From Kiloniella majae (GTDB taxonomy: Bacteria; Pseudomonadota; Alphaproteobacteria; Kiloniellales; Kiloniellaceae), in assembly GCF_002118315.1 (NCBI RefSeq), contig NZ_MTSZ01000002.1:434001-498000 (forward strand): DNA of 64,000 nucleotides. The letters are read 5' to 3'. Shown piece by piece: positions 10,041 to 17,810 of this stretch. The notes under the pieces were generated by a model. It saw nothing but the letters and a program-made list of their open reading frames with translations. It was not told the DNA's origin and made no database searches. The position numbers and the translations under genes are program-made. How positions within the stretch are numbered: the first letter of the stretch is position 1; each line of letters begins with the position of its first letter.

Positions 10041-11291
10041 TTACTCAGCGTAGTTTACAGAGCAATAGAACGCGTCGAAATTACGAAGACGCATATCTGA
10101 TGGAATACCCGGCATTGGGCGGTTACTGATAAACGGTACTTTCTGCTCGGTGATACCACCGTGGGTCCGCAAGGGGCGATCCAACGCTGAAAGATCATGA
10201 CGCTCTTCAGAGGTTCCCAAAGCCAAATGACGTTCGGAAATAATGATAATGTCACCCATGCGATCTTCAGGTAGTTCCAACATAGCACAACCAGCAGGGC
10301 CAGATATCGCCAGTTCAACGCCATCAACATCTGACAGGCGTTTGATTGCTTCATCCACACTCTGCCCCTTCGGCAAATAAGCGGTAGCAAACGATCCTAG
10401 TGCACCATGGTGAACAACATATGGATCTGTAATTGGCAGAATAACGCGGGCTTCATTTTTGCCGTACCATTCATCAAACAAATCCTGAAGGTACAGAACA
10501 TTCGGTTTGCCGTCAGCATCATGCTTAGGATTCATACCATGATCAGCTGTCAGGGTCAGGACAGCACCCAACTCATCAAGCTGCGCCCAGTATTTATCCA
10601 TCATTTCATAAAACGCTAATGCGCCCTCTTCTTCAGGGGCATATTTGTGTTGGATGAAATCAGTTGTGGAAAGATACATGATTTCCGGGCGAACAGTTGC
10701 CAACAACTTGACGCCAGCGGCAAAAACAAATTCTGAAAGATCTGCACTATATACAGAAGGCACAGGCATTCCCACAAAATCATTAACATTCTCAATGCCA
10801 TTATCCGCCATGTTGGCGAGATCAGATTTTTCCGCAGAGAAGCAAATTGCATTGCCTTTACTGTAATCCAGACCATGCCCGAGAAGTAAACGAAGCTTGT
10901 CTTTCGCGGTAACAACAGCAACCTTTGCACCAGCATCCTGATAAGAAGAGAAGATTGTTTTTGCGCGGTAATAGCTTGGCGCATTCATCAATTCTTCTTC
11001 ACCAGTTTCCTGATTGTAGAAGTAGTTACCACAAATACCATGATAGCGAGGCGGACAACCACTCACGATGGAAAGGTTATTCGGGTTCGTAAATGAAGGC
11101 ACAACAGATTCTGCAATACGGTTTGTATTCACACCACTATCAAGCAGACTTTTCAGCCATGGCATACGCCCGGCCTTCATCGCAACTTCCATATAATCCG
11201 GTTCGCTGCCATCAACACAGACCACCACAATCGGGCGATCAGATCTTTTATACAAACGGCCATTGGCCTGAACGAGTTTACCAGTACTCAT
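10041..11291 (-). CDS. phnA: Phosphonoacetate hydrolase
   Basis: This 416-residue alkaline-phosphatase-superfamily enzyme splits phosphonoacetate into acetate and phosphate. Visible metal and catalytic motifs are VCVDGSEP (Asp27), the nucleophile Thr68 in PSFTNPNN, TTDFIQHK, TADHGMN and the late His in RTHGG. The start is the ATG at 11291, preceded by GGGAG at a spacing of about 8; a TTG ten codons upstream is unlikely. It is the middle gene of the operon, between phnW and phnY. Zinc dependence is family knowledge. Confidence 0.93.
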   Translation of the reverse strand: MSTGKLVQANGRLYKRSDRPIVVVCVDGSEPDYMEVAMKAGRMPWLKSLLDSGVNTNRIAESVVPSFTNPNNLSIVSGCPPRYHGICGNYFYNQETGEEELMNAPSYYRAKTIFSSYQDAGAKVAVVTAKDKLRLLLGHGLDYSKGNAICFSAEKSDLANMADNGIENVNDFVGMPVPSVYSADLSEFVFAAGVKLLATVRPEIMYLSTTDFIQHKYAPEEEGALAFYEMMDKYWAQLDELGAVLTLTADHGMNPKHDADGKPNVLYLQDLFDEWYGKNEARVILPITDPYVVHHGALGSFATAYLPKGQSVDEAIKRLSDVDGVELAISGPAGCAMLELPEDRMGDIIIISERHLALGTSEERHDLSALDRPLRTHGGITEQKVPFISNRPMPGIPSDMRLRNFDAFYCSVNYAE

Positions 11292-11340
11292 AGGGTATCT
11301 CCCACTATAACAAATGCCCAATCAAGGAACGAATATCGGG

Positions 11341-12495
11341 TTAGGCAGCAGCCGGTGCGCAGTTTTCCACGCCCATTTCATTTAACGTTTCTTCGATGAC
11401 AATCAATGCATTGCGAATATCATCATTGCCCATGCGACCAATACAGCCAACACGGAACGAGTCTGCAACAGTCAATTTGCCCGGATAGATTAAATAGCCA
11501 CGCTCCGCAAGGCGATCATAAAAGCTCTGGAAATCAAACTTCGGATCTGTCGGCTTGTGGAAAGTGACAATAATCGGCGCCTGCAGGTGATCAGGCAACA
11601 GAGTTTCAAAGCCCAGTGCACGCATACCATCGACAAGAATTTTGCAGTTGGAGGCATAGCGCCCACCGCGACCATCGACACCACCTTCGGCTTCGTATTC
11701 ACGGATAGCCTGCTCAAATGCAACAATGCAGTGTGTCGGCGGCGTAAACCGCCATTGATCGGTTTTTTCCATCTGCACCCACTGATCATAAAGATCGAGA
11801 ACCAGTGAAGGCGCATTGCCTTTTGCTTTTTCCAAAACAGTTCTGCGGATGAGAACAAAGCCCATCCCGGGAACCCCCTCAAGGCATTTGTTTGAAGAAG
11901 CAGCAACTGCATCATATCTAATTTTTGACGCATCAACAGGAAGCGCCCCAAAAGCAGACATAGAATCAATCAGAAGTGAACGGCTATGTTTTTCAACAAC
12001 TTCAGCAACACCTGCAATCGGATTGAGGACACCAGAAGTTGTCTCACAATGGATAACAGCGACATGAGTAATGGCTTTATCTTCACTCAAGCGAGTATCA
12101 AGGTCTGAAATACTTACGGGTTGATCTTCAGGATATTCCATAACGTCGTGCGCACGTCCGTAGTAACTACAGATCTTCGCCATACGATGACCGTAAGCGC
12201 CGTTCACAAGAATAAGCAGCTTTCCGTCCTGAGGTACAAGTGTTCCCAACATGGCTTCGACGGAAAAAGTTCCACTACCTTGCAAGGGAACACAGACAAA
12301 ATCGTCCTGCCCATTAATTATGCTCAAGAGACTACTGCGAACACGTCGGTTAATTTCGATAAATTTCTTATCCCGGGAACCGAAATCATGAAGCATTGCT
12401 TCCTTAGTAGCGACAGAAGTAGTCAGGGGACCTGGCGTTAGAAGCCAAGGATCGCCAGACGGGGAAGCAGCAACTTCAGATGTCTTATCAGACAT
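11341..12495 (-). CDS. phnW: 2-aminoethylphosphonate--pyruvate transaminase
   Basis: This fold-type I PLP aminotransferase of 384 residues begins its core with LLTPGPLTTS, the PhnW/AGXT hallmark. The PLP lysine lies in AASSNKCLEGVPG and the motif IHCETTSGVLNP is present. It converts AEP and pyruvate to phosphonoacetaldehyde and alanine. The ATG at 12495 has AGGAG seven bases before it; upstream in-frame starts lack this. It is the first gene of the minus-strand operon, with a LysR gene divergent from it. Confidence 0.94.
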   Translation of the reverse strand: MSDKTSEVAASPSGDPWLLTPGPLTTSVATKEAMLHDFGSRDKKFIEINRRVRSSLLSIINGQDDFVCVPLQGSGTFSVEAMLGTLVPQDGKLLILVNGAYGHRMAKICSYYGRAHDVMEYPEDQPVSISDLDTRLSEDKAITHVAVIHCETTSGVLNPIAGVAEVVEKHSRSLLIDSMSAFGALPVDASKIRYDAVAASSNKCLEGVPGMGFVLIRRTVLEKAKGNAPSLVLDLYDQWVQMEKTDQWRFTPPTHCIVAFEQAIREYEAEGGVDGRGGRYASNCKILVDGMRALGFETLLPDHLQAPIIVTFHKPTDPKFDFQSFYDRLAERGYLIYPGKLTVADSFRVGCIGRMGNDDIRNALIVIEETLNEMGVENCAPAAA

Positions 12496-12645
12496 ATGGG
12501 ATCTCCTCATTTGATCCAAGAACAAGAGCAATGGATTAACACCACATCACCCGGTTAATTTCCGTTGTTTATTCACTTAATTGAATGCTTTTCATTTTAA
12601 ATGTTTTCAACGTCTTGCTCTATATGCATCGAATCTTTATCATAA

Positions 12646-12690
12646 ATCAAATCGATACTTTTTATATTACAGATTGATTTTATCTATGAA
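12646..12690. promoter_or_regulatory. Bipartite element at the LysR/phnW divergent promoter
   Basis: ATCAAATCGATA, 20 bases, then TTTTATCTATGAA ending over the LysR start codon. The same two ends, with the same 35-bp offset, recur at 24256-24300 upstream of the Na+/phosphate transporter gene. A LysR binding site is one reading. Confidence 0.4.
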
Positions 12691-13564
12691 CCATGCCCAA
12701 ATCCGCGCATTCCATGCTGTTGCCAGCGAAGGAAGCTTTACCAAGGCTGCTGATGTTCTCAACGTAACCCAGCCTACCCTGTCCGGTCAGGTCGCAGCTT
12801 TGGAAGAAATTTACGGGGTGAAACTGTTTGAACGCCGGGGGCGTGGTATCGAAATCACAGAAATTGGACGGCGTCTTCATGCCGTGACACTCAGGCAATT
12901 TGCGGTTGAGCTAGAAGCTGAACAAGTCTTACTTTCTGCCCGCGGGTTAATGTCTGGTCAGCTTCGTGTAGCAGCAGATGCCCCCTATCATGTTGTACCT
13001 TTGCTCGCAACTTTCAGCCGATTATATCCTGGGATCAACTTCTCAATGAGCTTCGGAAACTCGCAACAAGTCTTGCAAGGACTTTTCGAGCGGAAATCCG
13101 ACGTCGTTGTTATGCCCAATATTCACGAGGATCGGCGACTACATGCCGCGCCACTGAAACGCGAACCCTTGATTGTCTTTGTAGACCGTAACCACCCGTG
13201 GTCAGCCAGACGTAGCATTAGCATTACAGAGCTTCCTCATCACCGTATTATTCTCAGGGAAAAAGGGTCCGTAACCCGTAAAATCTTTGAAACAGCCCTT
13301 GAAAGTGCTGGCGTAAAATTAACCGATGTTCTTGAAATAGGAAGCCGGGAAGCCGTCAGAGAAGCTGTCGCTTCCGGCCTGGGGATTGGTGTGGTTTTTG
13401 AAAGTGAATTTGGTAATGACACCCGCCTTCACGGATTGACCGTCAAGGATGTCCAGCTCGAGGGCCTTGAGTATGTTGCCTGCTTAAAAGAGCAAAAAGA
13501 TTCTCCAGTAATACGGGCATTCTTTGACCAAATTCAGAGTTCAACCTCTAGCAACCTGACTTAA
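12686..13564 (+). CDS. LysR-family regulator of the AEP operon
   Basis: This protein of 292 residues has an N-terminal LysR HTH at about residues 1-60 (IRAFHAVASEGSFTKAADVL, then TQPTLSGQV). A LysR substrate domain follows at about 90-290, of the CbsR/CysB-like solute-binding type. The longer frame from 12581 adds a non-homologous N-terminus, so the ATG at 12686 is taken. It is divergent from phnW with about 190 bp between them, the classic layout of a LysR activator and its target. AEP or phosphonoacetaldehyde as inducer is an inference. Confidence 0.85.
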   Translation: MNHAQIRAFHAVASEGSFTKAADVLNVTQPTLSGQVAALEEIYGVKLFERRGRGIEITEIGRRLHAVTLRQFAVELEAEQVLLSARGLMSGQLRVAADAPYHVVPLLATFSRLYPGINFSMSFGNSQQVLQGLFERKSDVVVMPNIHEDRRLHAAPLKREPLIVFVDRNHPWSARRSISITELPHHRIILREKGSVTRKIFETALESAGVKLTDVLEIGSREAVREAVASGLGIGVVFESEFGNDTRLHGLTVKDVQLEGLEYVACLKEQKDSPVIRAFFDQIQSSTSSNLT

Positions 13565-13661
13565 ATATCAGTCATGGTAAAAATACATTAACCAATTTGC
13601 GAACCTGTTTGTGATATAATCATACCAACCTTTTCTTATTCACACATAGAGAGGCCAAGTG

Positions 13662-14450
13662 ATGCTGATCAGAATATCTATTATATTTCTAGCTCTTGTC
13701 GGTTTCTTTATTGTTAGTTTCACCACCCCCTCCCAAGTAAAAGCATCTGATAACTGCACGTCATTCAGCGGCAATGGCATTAATAATTGGTATCCTTTTG
13801 TCTATCGAAAAGACGATGGGCAATTGACAGGCATCGTTGTTGATGGAACCCATGAAGCCCTCAAAAGAATTGGGCTCAAACTTAATATCGTCAACGATAA
13901 ACCATGGAAACGTATCCTCTATGACCTGGAACAGGGAAATGTTGATATGGTTCTGGGGGCCTATTGGAATAAGGAACGAGCTGCGCAATACCTTTATTCG
14001 GAGCAACTCGGTACCGATGAATTAAGAGTATTTGTGAAAGATGGCAACCAATTCTCTCTAACCTCTCCTCAGGACCTGATAGGTCGTTCAGGCATGCGCC
14101 TTCTGGGCGGTTCATTAGGTGACGAATTTGATAATTTTGCAAACAGACATTTGGATTTTATCGAAGTTCCTAAAAGCGACAGCATTGTTATTATGCTTCA
14201 AAACAACAGGGCCGATTATGGCATTCTTGGGTATGTCGAAGGCCTGCAACACACACATGCTCTCGACCTTGAAGAAACGGTTGTTCCCCTCGAGATGCCT
14301 ATTTTATCAAACGCCATGCATGTCATGATCAATAAAAATGCCAATTGCGCCCATCGCGTTGACGAGATGAACAGGGCAATTCAGGACATGAGGGATGACG
14401 GCACCCTGCAAAAAATTATTGATGATCATCTTAGCCTAATCAAACAATAA
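13662..14450 (+). CDS. Orphan periplasmic solute-binding protein (SBP_bac_3-like)
   Basis: This 262-residue protein has a signal peptide ending near SQVKAS. The type-2 binding-protein pattern follows: WYPFVYRKDDGQLTGIVVDG, WKRILYDLEQGNVDMVLGAYW, and a C-terminal MNRAIQDMRDDGTLQKI. GAGAGG precedes the ATG by 7 bases; a GTG one codon earlier is less well spaced. No permease or ATPase is adjacent, so the partner is unknown. It is downstream of the LysR gene by about 100 bp but probably has its own transcript. Confidence 0.78.
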   Translation: MLIRISIIFLALVGFFIVSFTTPSQVKASDNCTSFSGNGINNWYPFVYRKDDGQLTGIVVDGTHEALKRIGLKLNIVNDKPWKRILYDLEQGNVDMVLGAYWNKERAAQYLYSEQLGTDELRVFVKDGNQFSLTSPQDLIGRSGMRLLGGSLGDEFDNFANRHLDFIEVPKSDSIVIMLQNNRADYGILGYVEGLQHTHALDLEETVVPLEMPILSNAMHVMINKNANCAHRVDEMNRAIQDMRDDGTLQKIIDDHLSLIKQ

Positions 14451-14652
14451 ATAGGCTAACTGTTTATAATTGTGCGCCTATAGTCCTATGATAATACACC
14501 TAAGAAAATGTCTGCCGTCTGCGTATTCTAATTTACTCACCGCGTCTGCACATCTATAAGATTTCTAGGTAAATACTCTGATTGTCCTTTGCGCCGATTT
14601 GATCACAATAATCAGCAAAGGCATTATCTAATAGTTTGAAGGTACAGCGCGC

Positions 14653-14943
14653 ATGACAGATGATATTAAAGCAAAGCTTGGTGAATATCGGGATAGTATC
14701 GATAATATTGATGCCGCTTTAATTTATATGTTATCTGAACGCTTTAAAATTACAGAGAAAGTCGGCCTGTTCAAAAAAGAGTACGACTTGCCCCCTGCTG
14801 ATCCTTCAAGAGAACAAAAGCAAATTGAGCGCCTGCGCGAGCTTGCAAAATCAGCCAAGCTTGATCCTGATTTCTCAGAAAAATTTATCAATTTTGTTAT
14901 TGAAGAAGTTATTCGTAATCATAAAAAAATCCGTAAAGGATAA
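14653..14943 (+). CDS. Chorismate mutase (AroQ type)
   Basis: This 96-residue all-helical chorismate mutase of the AroQ family turns chorismate into prephenate for Phe/Tyr synthesis. The helix-1 pattern YRDSIDNIDAALIYMLSERFKI with its two conserved arginines, and the following KVGLFKK lysine, match the active-site layout. It is a free-standing enzyme not fused to prephenate dehydratase or dehydrogenase. AAGG lies about 10 bases before the ATG. No aromatic pathway gene is beside it. Confidence 0.88.
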   Translation: MTDDIKAKLGEYRDSIDNIDAALIYMLSERFKITEKVGLFKKEYDLPPADPSREQKQIERLRELAKSAKLDPDFSEKFINFVIEEVIRNHKKIRKG

Positions 14944-15191
14944 TCTCAGACGATATCTTCTTCTTTTTAATCTCCTACAGTATTTGATTATCACGATGTC
15001 AAATCAGCACAATACAGGAAGATCAAAGCTAGATTTGTCACAAAACAGTTCTGCGATGTAGTTGTCGTTTGGCTTTCTGAATTTACCTGTCTCTCAAAAA
15101 CCTTACTTTCCGTGAGGCATTATGTCGTATTGCCAACTTAGCCTCACCTCTAAAGGATCAATCATCTGTAAAAGAGACCCAAGGCAATTCC

Positions 15192-15875
15192 ATGCGTCCA
15201 CCAGACAAAGATAGTGACTTCTATGAGGCATACTTAAGGGAAACTGCATCAGATTCAAATCCGAATGATGAAGGACAACCAGCACCCATTAATTGTAACC
15301 AAGCCATTGGCACTATCGATACAAATCAAAATGCTTGGGGACCTTTAGATGCACTTCCAGGCAATCCAATGATGTGGATACTGATCATCAGTGAGCTGAT
15401 GGTCTTTGGTCTCTTACTTGCCGGGTATTGTGTAAAACTTCTTGATAACCCGGATCTCTTTATCAATTCCCAAGCCAAACTCAACCGCCTGATTGGCGGT
15501 CTCAATACACTTGTTCTTATAACCAGCGGTTTATTTGCTGCTCTTGCAAACAAAGCAAGTAAGAAAAACAAAATATCTTTGGCCCGGGCTTTCCTATCAG
15601 TAACAGCGGCTTTTGGATTACTTTTTTTAGTATTGAAGTTTTACGAGTACAGTGAGAAGAGCGCGATTGGAATTTCGATAGAAACCAATAGTTTTTTTAC
15701 CCTGTTCTATCTCATGACAGGCTTTCATGCCGCACATGTAATATTTGGCTTATTACTCTTGGGATTGGTCAGTTGTTACAAAAAACATGAAAACATTCAA
15801 ACAGCCTGTGCCTTTTGGCACATGGTGGACCTTATCTGGCTAATCCTATATCCAATTCTCTATTTGGTGAGATAA
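15192..15875 (+). CDS. norE: NorE-like cytochrome c oxidase subunit III family protein
   Basis: About 227 residues: a hydrophilic N-terminus of about 55, then five membrane helices of the heme-copper oxidase subunit III family (GNPMMWILIISELMVFGLL, GFHAAHVIFGLLLLG, and the final WHMVDLIWLILYPILYL). The short five-helix form next to a NorF-like protein fits NorE, an accessory protein of nitric oxide reductase. The norF-like gene follows after 3 bp. No norCB is in the window, so the partner oxidase or reductase is elsewhere or different. Confidence 0.75.
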   Translation: MRPPDKDSDFYEAYLRETASDSNPNDEGQPAPINCNQAIGTIDTNQNAWGPLDALPGNPMMWILIISELMVFGLLLAGYCVKLLDNPDLFINSQAKLNRLIGGLNTLVLITSGLFAALANKASKKNKISLARAFLSVTAAFGLLFLVLKFYEYSEKSAIGISIETNSFFTLFYLMTGFHAAHVIFGLLLLGLVSCYKKHENIQTACAFWHMVDLIWLILYPILYLVR

Positions 15876-15878
15876 CGA

Positions 15879-16190
15879 ATGCCCCATACATCTTATATAA
15901 GACCAACAGCCATATCGCGTCTTTTGATTACATGGCTTCTCATGTCCGGATTAACAATAATCAGTATGCTCAGTGGTGACGTATTTGAAACAGACGAAAT
16001 AGCCGCACCCATTGGTTTGATTTCTGTCGTCATATTAATGCTCACAACCCTATTTAAATGCAGATTGCTTTTGCTTGATTTCCTGGAACTCCGTCACGAA
16101 GCACCTCAATGGAGACGTGGATTTTTTTTCGCGATCTTCATGATAATCACGATGGTTATAGCAACTTATTCTTTAGCATTCGGTATTTAA
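15879..16190 (+). CDS. norF: NorF-like small membrane protein (COX4_pro family)
   Basis: This 103-residue protein has three predicted membrane helices and the segment CRLLLLDFLELRHEAPQWRR between helices 2 and 3. That matches the prokaryotic cytochrome c oxidase subunit IV / NorF family. It starts 3 bp after norE, so the two are cotranscribed. The role is probably assembly or stability of a nitric oxide reductase. Confidence 0.72.
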   Translation: MPHTSYIRPTAISRLLITWLLMSGLTIISMLSGDVFETDEIAAPIGLISVVILMLTTLFKCRLLLLDFLELRHEAPQWRRGFFFAIFMIITMVIATYSLAFGI

Positions 16191-16265
16191 ATACATTTCC
16201 AGATAATGCCCCAAGAAACAAGCTTACGATTATAAATTTAGCTTAACCTGGAATTATGCCTCTAA

Positions 16266-16664
16266 TTAAGATAGGGCTTTGACGTAAAACCAACGCACGC
16301 CCTTCTTACGGAAAAGGCTTTTTTCACGTTGTTGATCAGCAACACCACTTACAACAGATCGCGCGATAAACTCAACGGATCCCTCTTTATCAGTTGGCTG
16401 CCCTTTGAAGGTGTCAATAATCTCCAAACCAAGCCATCGGCTGTCCTGTGCTCTGAGTAATGTACCGATTTCATTGAACGACTTTTGATACTGCGGCCAC
16501 AGAGTTTCTTTTAGGTAACTGACATTCTGTTTAACATAAGCTGAATAGCGAGACCTCATTAGCTGTTCTGCGGTTTCCGGCAACGCCAAACCAGAATGAA
16601 AACTGCCACAACAGCTTTCATATATTTCTTCCGAGCCACAGGGACACATTTCATTATCAGTCAT
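16266..16664 (-). CDS. YchJ-family protein with N-terminal SEC-C motif
   Basis: This 132-residue protein has an N-terminal zinc-binding SEC-C motif (CPCGSEEIYESCCG) at residues 6-20. A YchJ/NTF2-like domain follows (RSRYSAYVKQNVSYL, then WLGLEIIDT). The family is widespread but functionally uncharacterised. It is convergent with norF and lies 22 bp after the TerB-like gene on the same strand, so the two may be cotranscribed. Confidence 0.82.
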   Translation of the reverse strand: MTDNEMCPCGSEEIYESCCGSFHSGLALPETAEQLMRSRYSAYVKQNVSYLKETLWPQYQKSFNEIGTLLRAQDSRWLGLEIIDTFKGQPTDKEGSVEFIARSVVSGVADQQREKSLFRKKGVRWFYVKALS

Positions 16665-16686
16665 ATACGTCTAAGCGCCTTAGAAT

Positions 16687-17211
16687 TTACGCGAGCTGAC
16701 GGCTTAACTGACTCAGGCTCTGTTCCTGTGCTTCACTCATTTGGCCACCTTCAATCGTTGAAATATGGGTAACCATTGTTAAGAGTTGCTTTTTTTCTTC
16801 AACATCCAAAGCCCGTCTTAGAACTCTGCTTAACCGTCTGATGGCTTCATCAACGTTTGCAGTCTGTTCCATCAGCCAACGGCTTTGTCCTGTAATTTCT
16901 ACCGCCTCTGCTTCCGATGTATTAAAGACCCGTTTGCATTCTTCCTTGATTGCAACCAGTTGCTCTCGGGTATAGTCGCCATCCATTCGGGCAAAAGCCG
17001 CAAGGATTGTCGCCGCGGCAACGCGATTGTCTTCTATATTCTCAAGTGGATTGGCCTTGGTTTTGCGACTGTGATTATAGCGACGCGCCGTCGCCCTGAT
17101 ATCATCGACAGCTTCAACAACATCTTTGGCCGCTTGCGCGGTCGAACGCACACGCCAAATGAAAAAGGCAATTCCGCCCAGAACAGCAACAACAGCTAAT
17201 AGAATATGCAT
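16687..17211 (-). CDS. Membrane-anchored TerB-like protein
   Basis: This 174-residue protein has one N-terminal membrane helix (residues 3-20) and a basic linker. A helical domain at about 60-172 has a layout (AAATILAAFARMDGDYTREQLVAI, repeated as LLTMVTHISTIEGGQMSEAQ) resembling TerB/DjlA-N, with its paired acidic loops. Such domains are linked to metal binding or stress responses. The role here is unknown. A YchJ gene follows on the same strand. Confidence 0.5.
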   Translation of the reverse strand: MHILLAVVAVLGGIAFFIWRVRSTAQAAKDVVEAVDDIRATARRYNHSRKTKANPLENIEDNRVAAATILAAFARMDGDYTREQLVAIKEECKRVFNTSEAEAVEITGQSRWLMEQTANVDEAIRRLSRVLRRALDVEEKKQLLTMVTHISTIEGGQMSEAQEQSLSQLSRQLA

Positions 17212-17360
17212 AGTTTATATCCGAACCCCCATGATCATAGATTAAACTATTTCAAATAATAACGTATTACCTTTCTTTTAATATAGCGTTACCACACTAC
17301 ACAAGAACGATTAAATTGCATTTATCATAAAACCATGGGGTGTGGGATCGACAATATCTA

Positions 17361-17708
17361 TTACCCCTCAGCCCGTTCAAAGCGAACCTTACTAATAAGC
17401 CCGTGCTCGATTTCGTAAATAGCCAAGACATGTAAAGACGAGCCATTGCCCAGTCCCGTTACCTCTTCTTCATCGATAACAACACGCCCCACGGCAATAC
17501 GGTTGAGCAGCCTTGCATGTAACTTGGGATGACTGAAGCGTTCCGCATAGGTCACCCTCAAAGCTGATTTTCCTCGAAAAAGGACCTCATCATCCAGAAG
17601 AAGCTGAACCTCCACATCTTCGCTAAAACAATCGCAGAAGCTCTCAAGGTCATGATTGTTGTAGGCTACAAGTTGTTTTTCGGCGATTTCAACAGCTGAC
17701 GAAGTCAT
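17361..17708 (-). CDS. NTF2-like / SnoaL-like protein
   Basis: This 115-residue single-domain protein of the nuclear transport factor 2 superfamily opens with a typical helix (AEKQLVAYNNHDLESFCDCFSED). A beta-sheet cup ends in HVLAIYEIEHGLISKVRFE. AGAGGA stands 7 bases before the ATG. It follows the AEP importer genes on the same strand but after a strong hairpin. Small enzymes or ligand-binding proteins share this fold, and nothing fixes its substrate. Confidence 0.7.
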   Translation of the reverse strand: MTSSAVEIAEKQLVAYNNHDLESFCDCFSEDVEVQLLLDDEVLFRGKSALRVTYAERFSHPKLHARLLNRIAVGRVVIDEEEVTGLGNGSSLHVLAIYEIEHGLISKVRFERAEG

Positions 17709-17746
17709 GAGGTATTCCTCTTACTCAACGGAGTTAGATCAGACAC

Positions 17747-17776
17747 AAAGAGGGGCGGATATTTCCGCCCCTCTTT
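17747..17776 (-). terminator. 13-bp hairpin after the AEP importer operon
   Basis: The perfect stem AAAGAGGGGCGGA/TCCGCCCCTCTTT has a 4-base loop, 34 bases past the permease stop. The T-run after it is short (TTTGTGTC on the minus strand). It may act as a terminator or a 3'-end block between the permease and NTF2-like genes. Confidence 0.7.
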
Positions 17777-17810
17777 CTACTAAACATTTGTTATGGATTA
17801 AAGACAACTC

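Noticed and set aside
14451-14481. ATAGGC/GCCTAT inverted repeat after an orphan binding-protein gene
   Set aside because: The 6-bp stem with a 19-base loop and no T-run is not convincing.
14980-15010. TTGA...TCAA spaced pair upstream of norE, considered as an FNR/NnrR box
   Set aside because: The halves are too far apart for the TTGAT-N4-ATCAA spacing.
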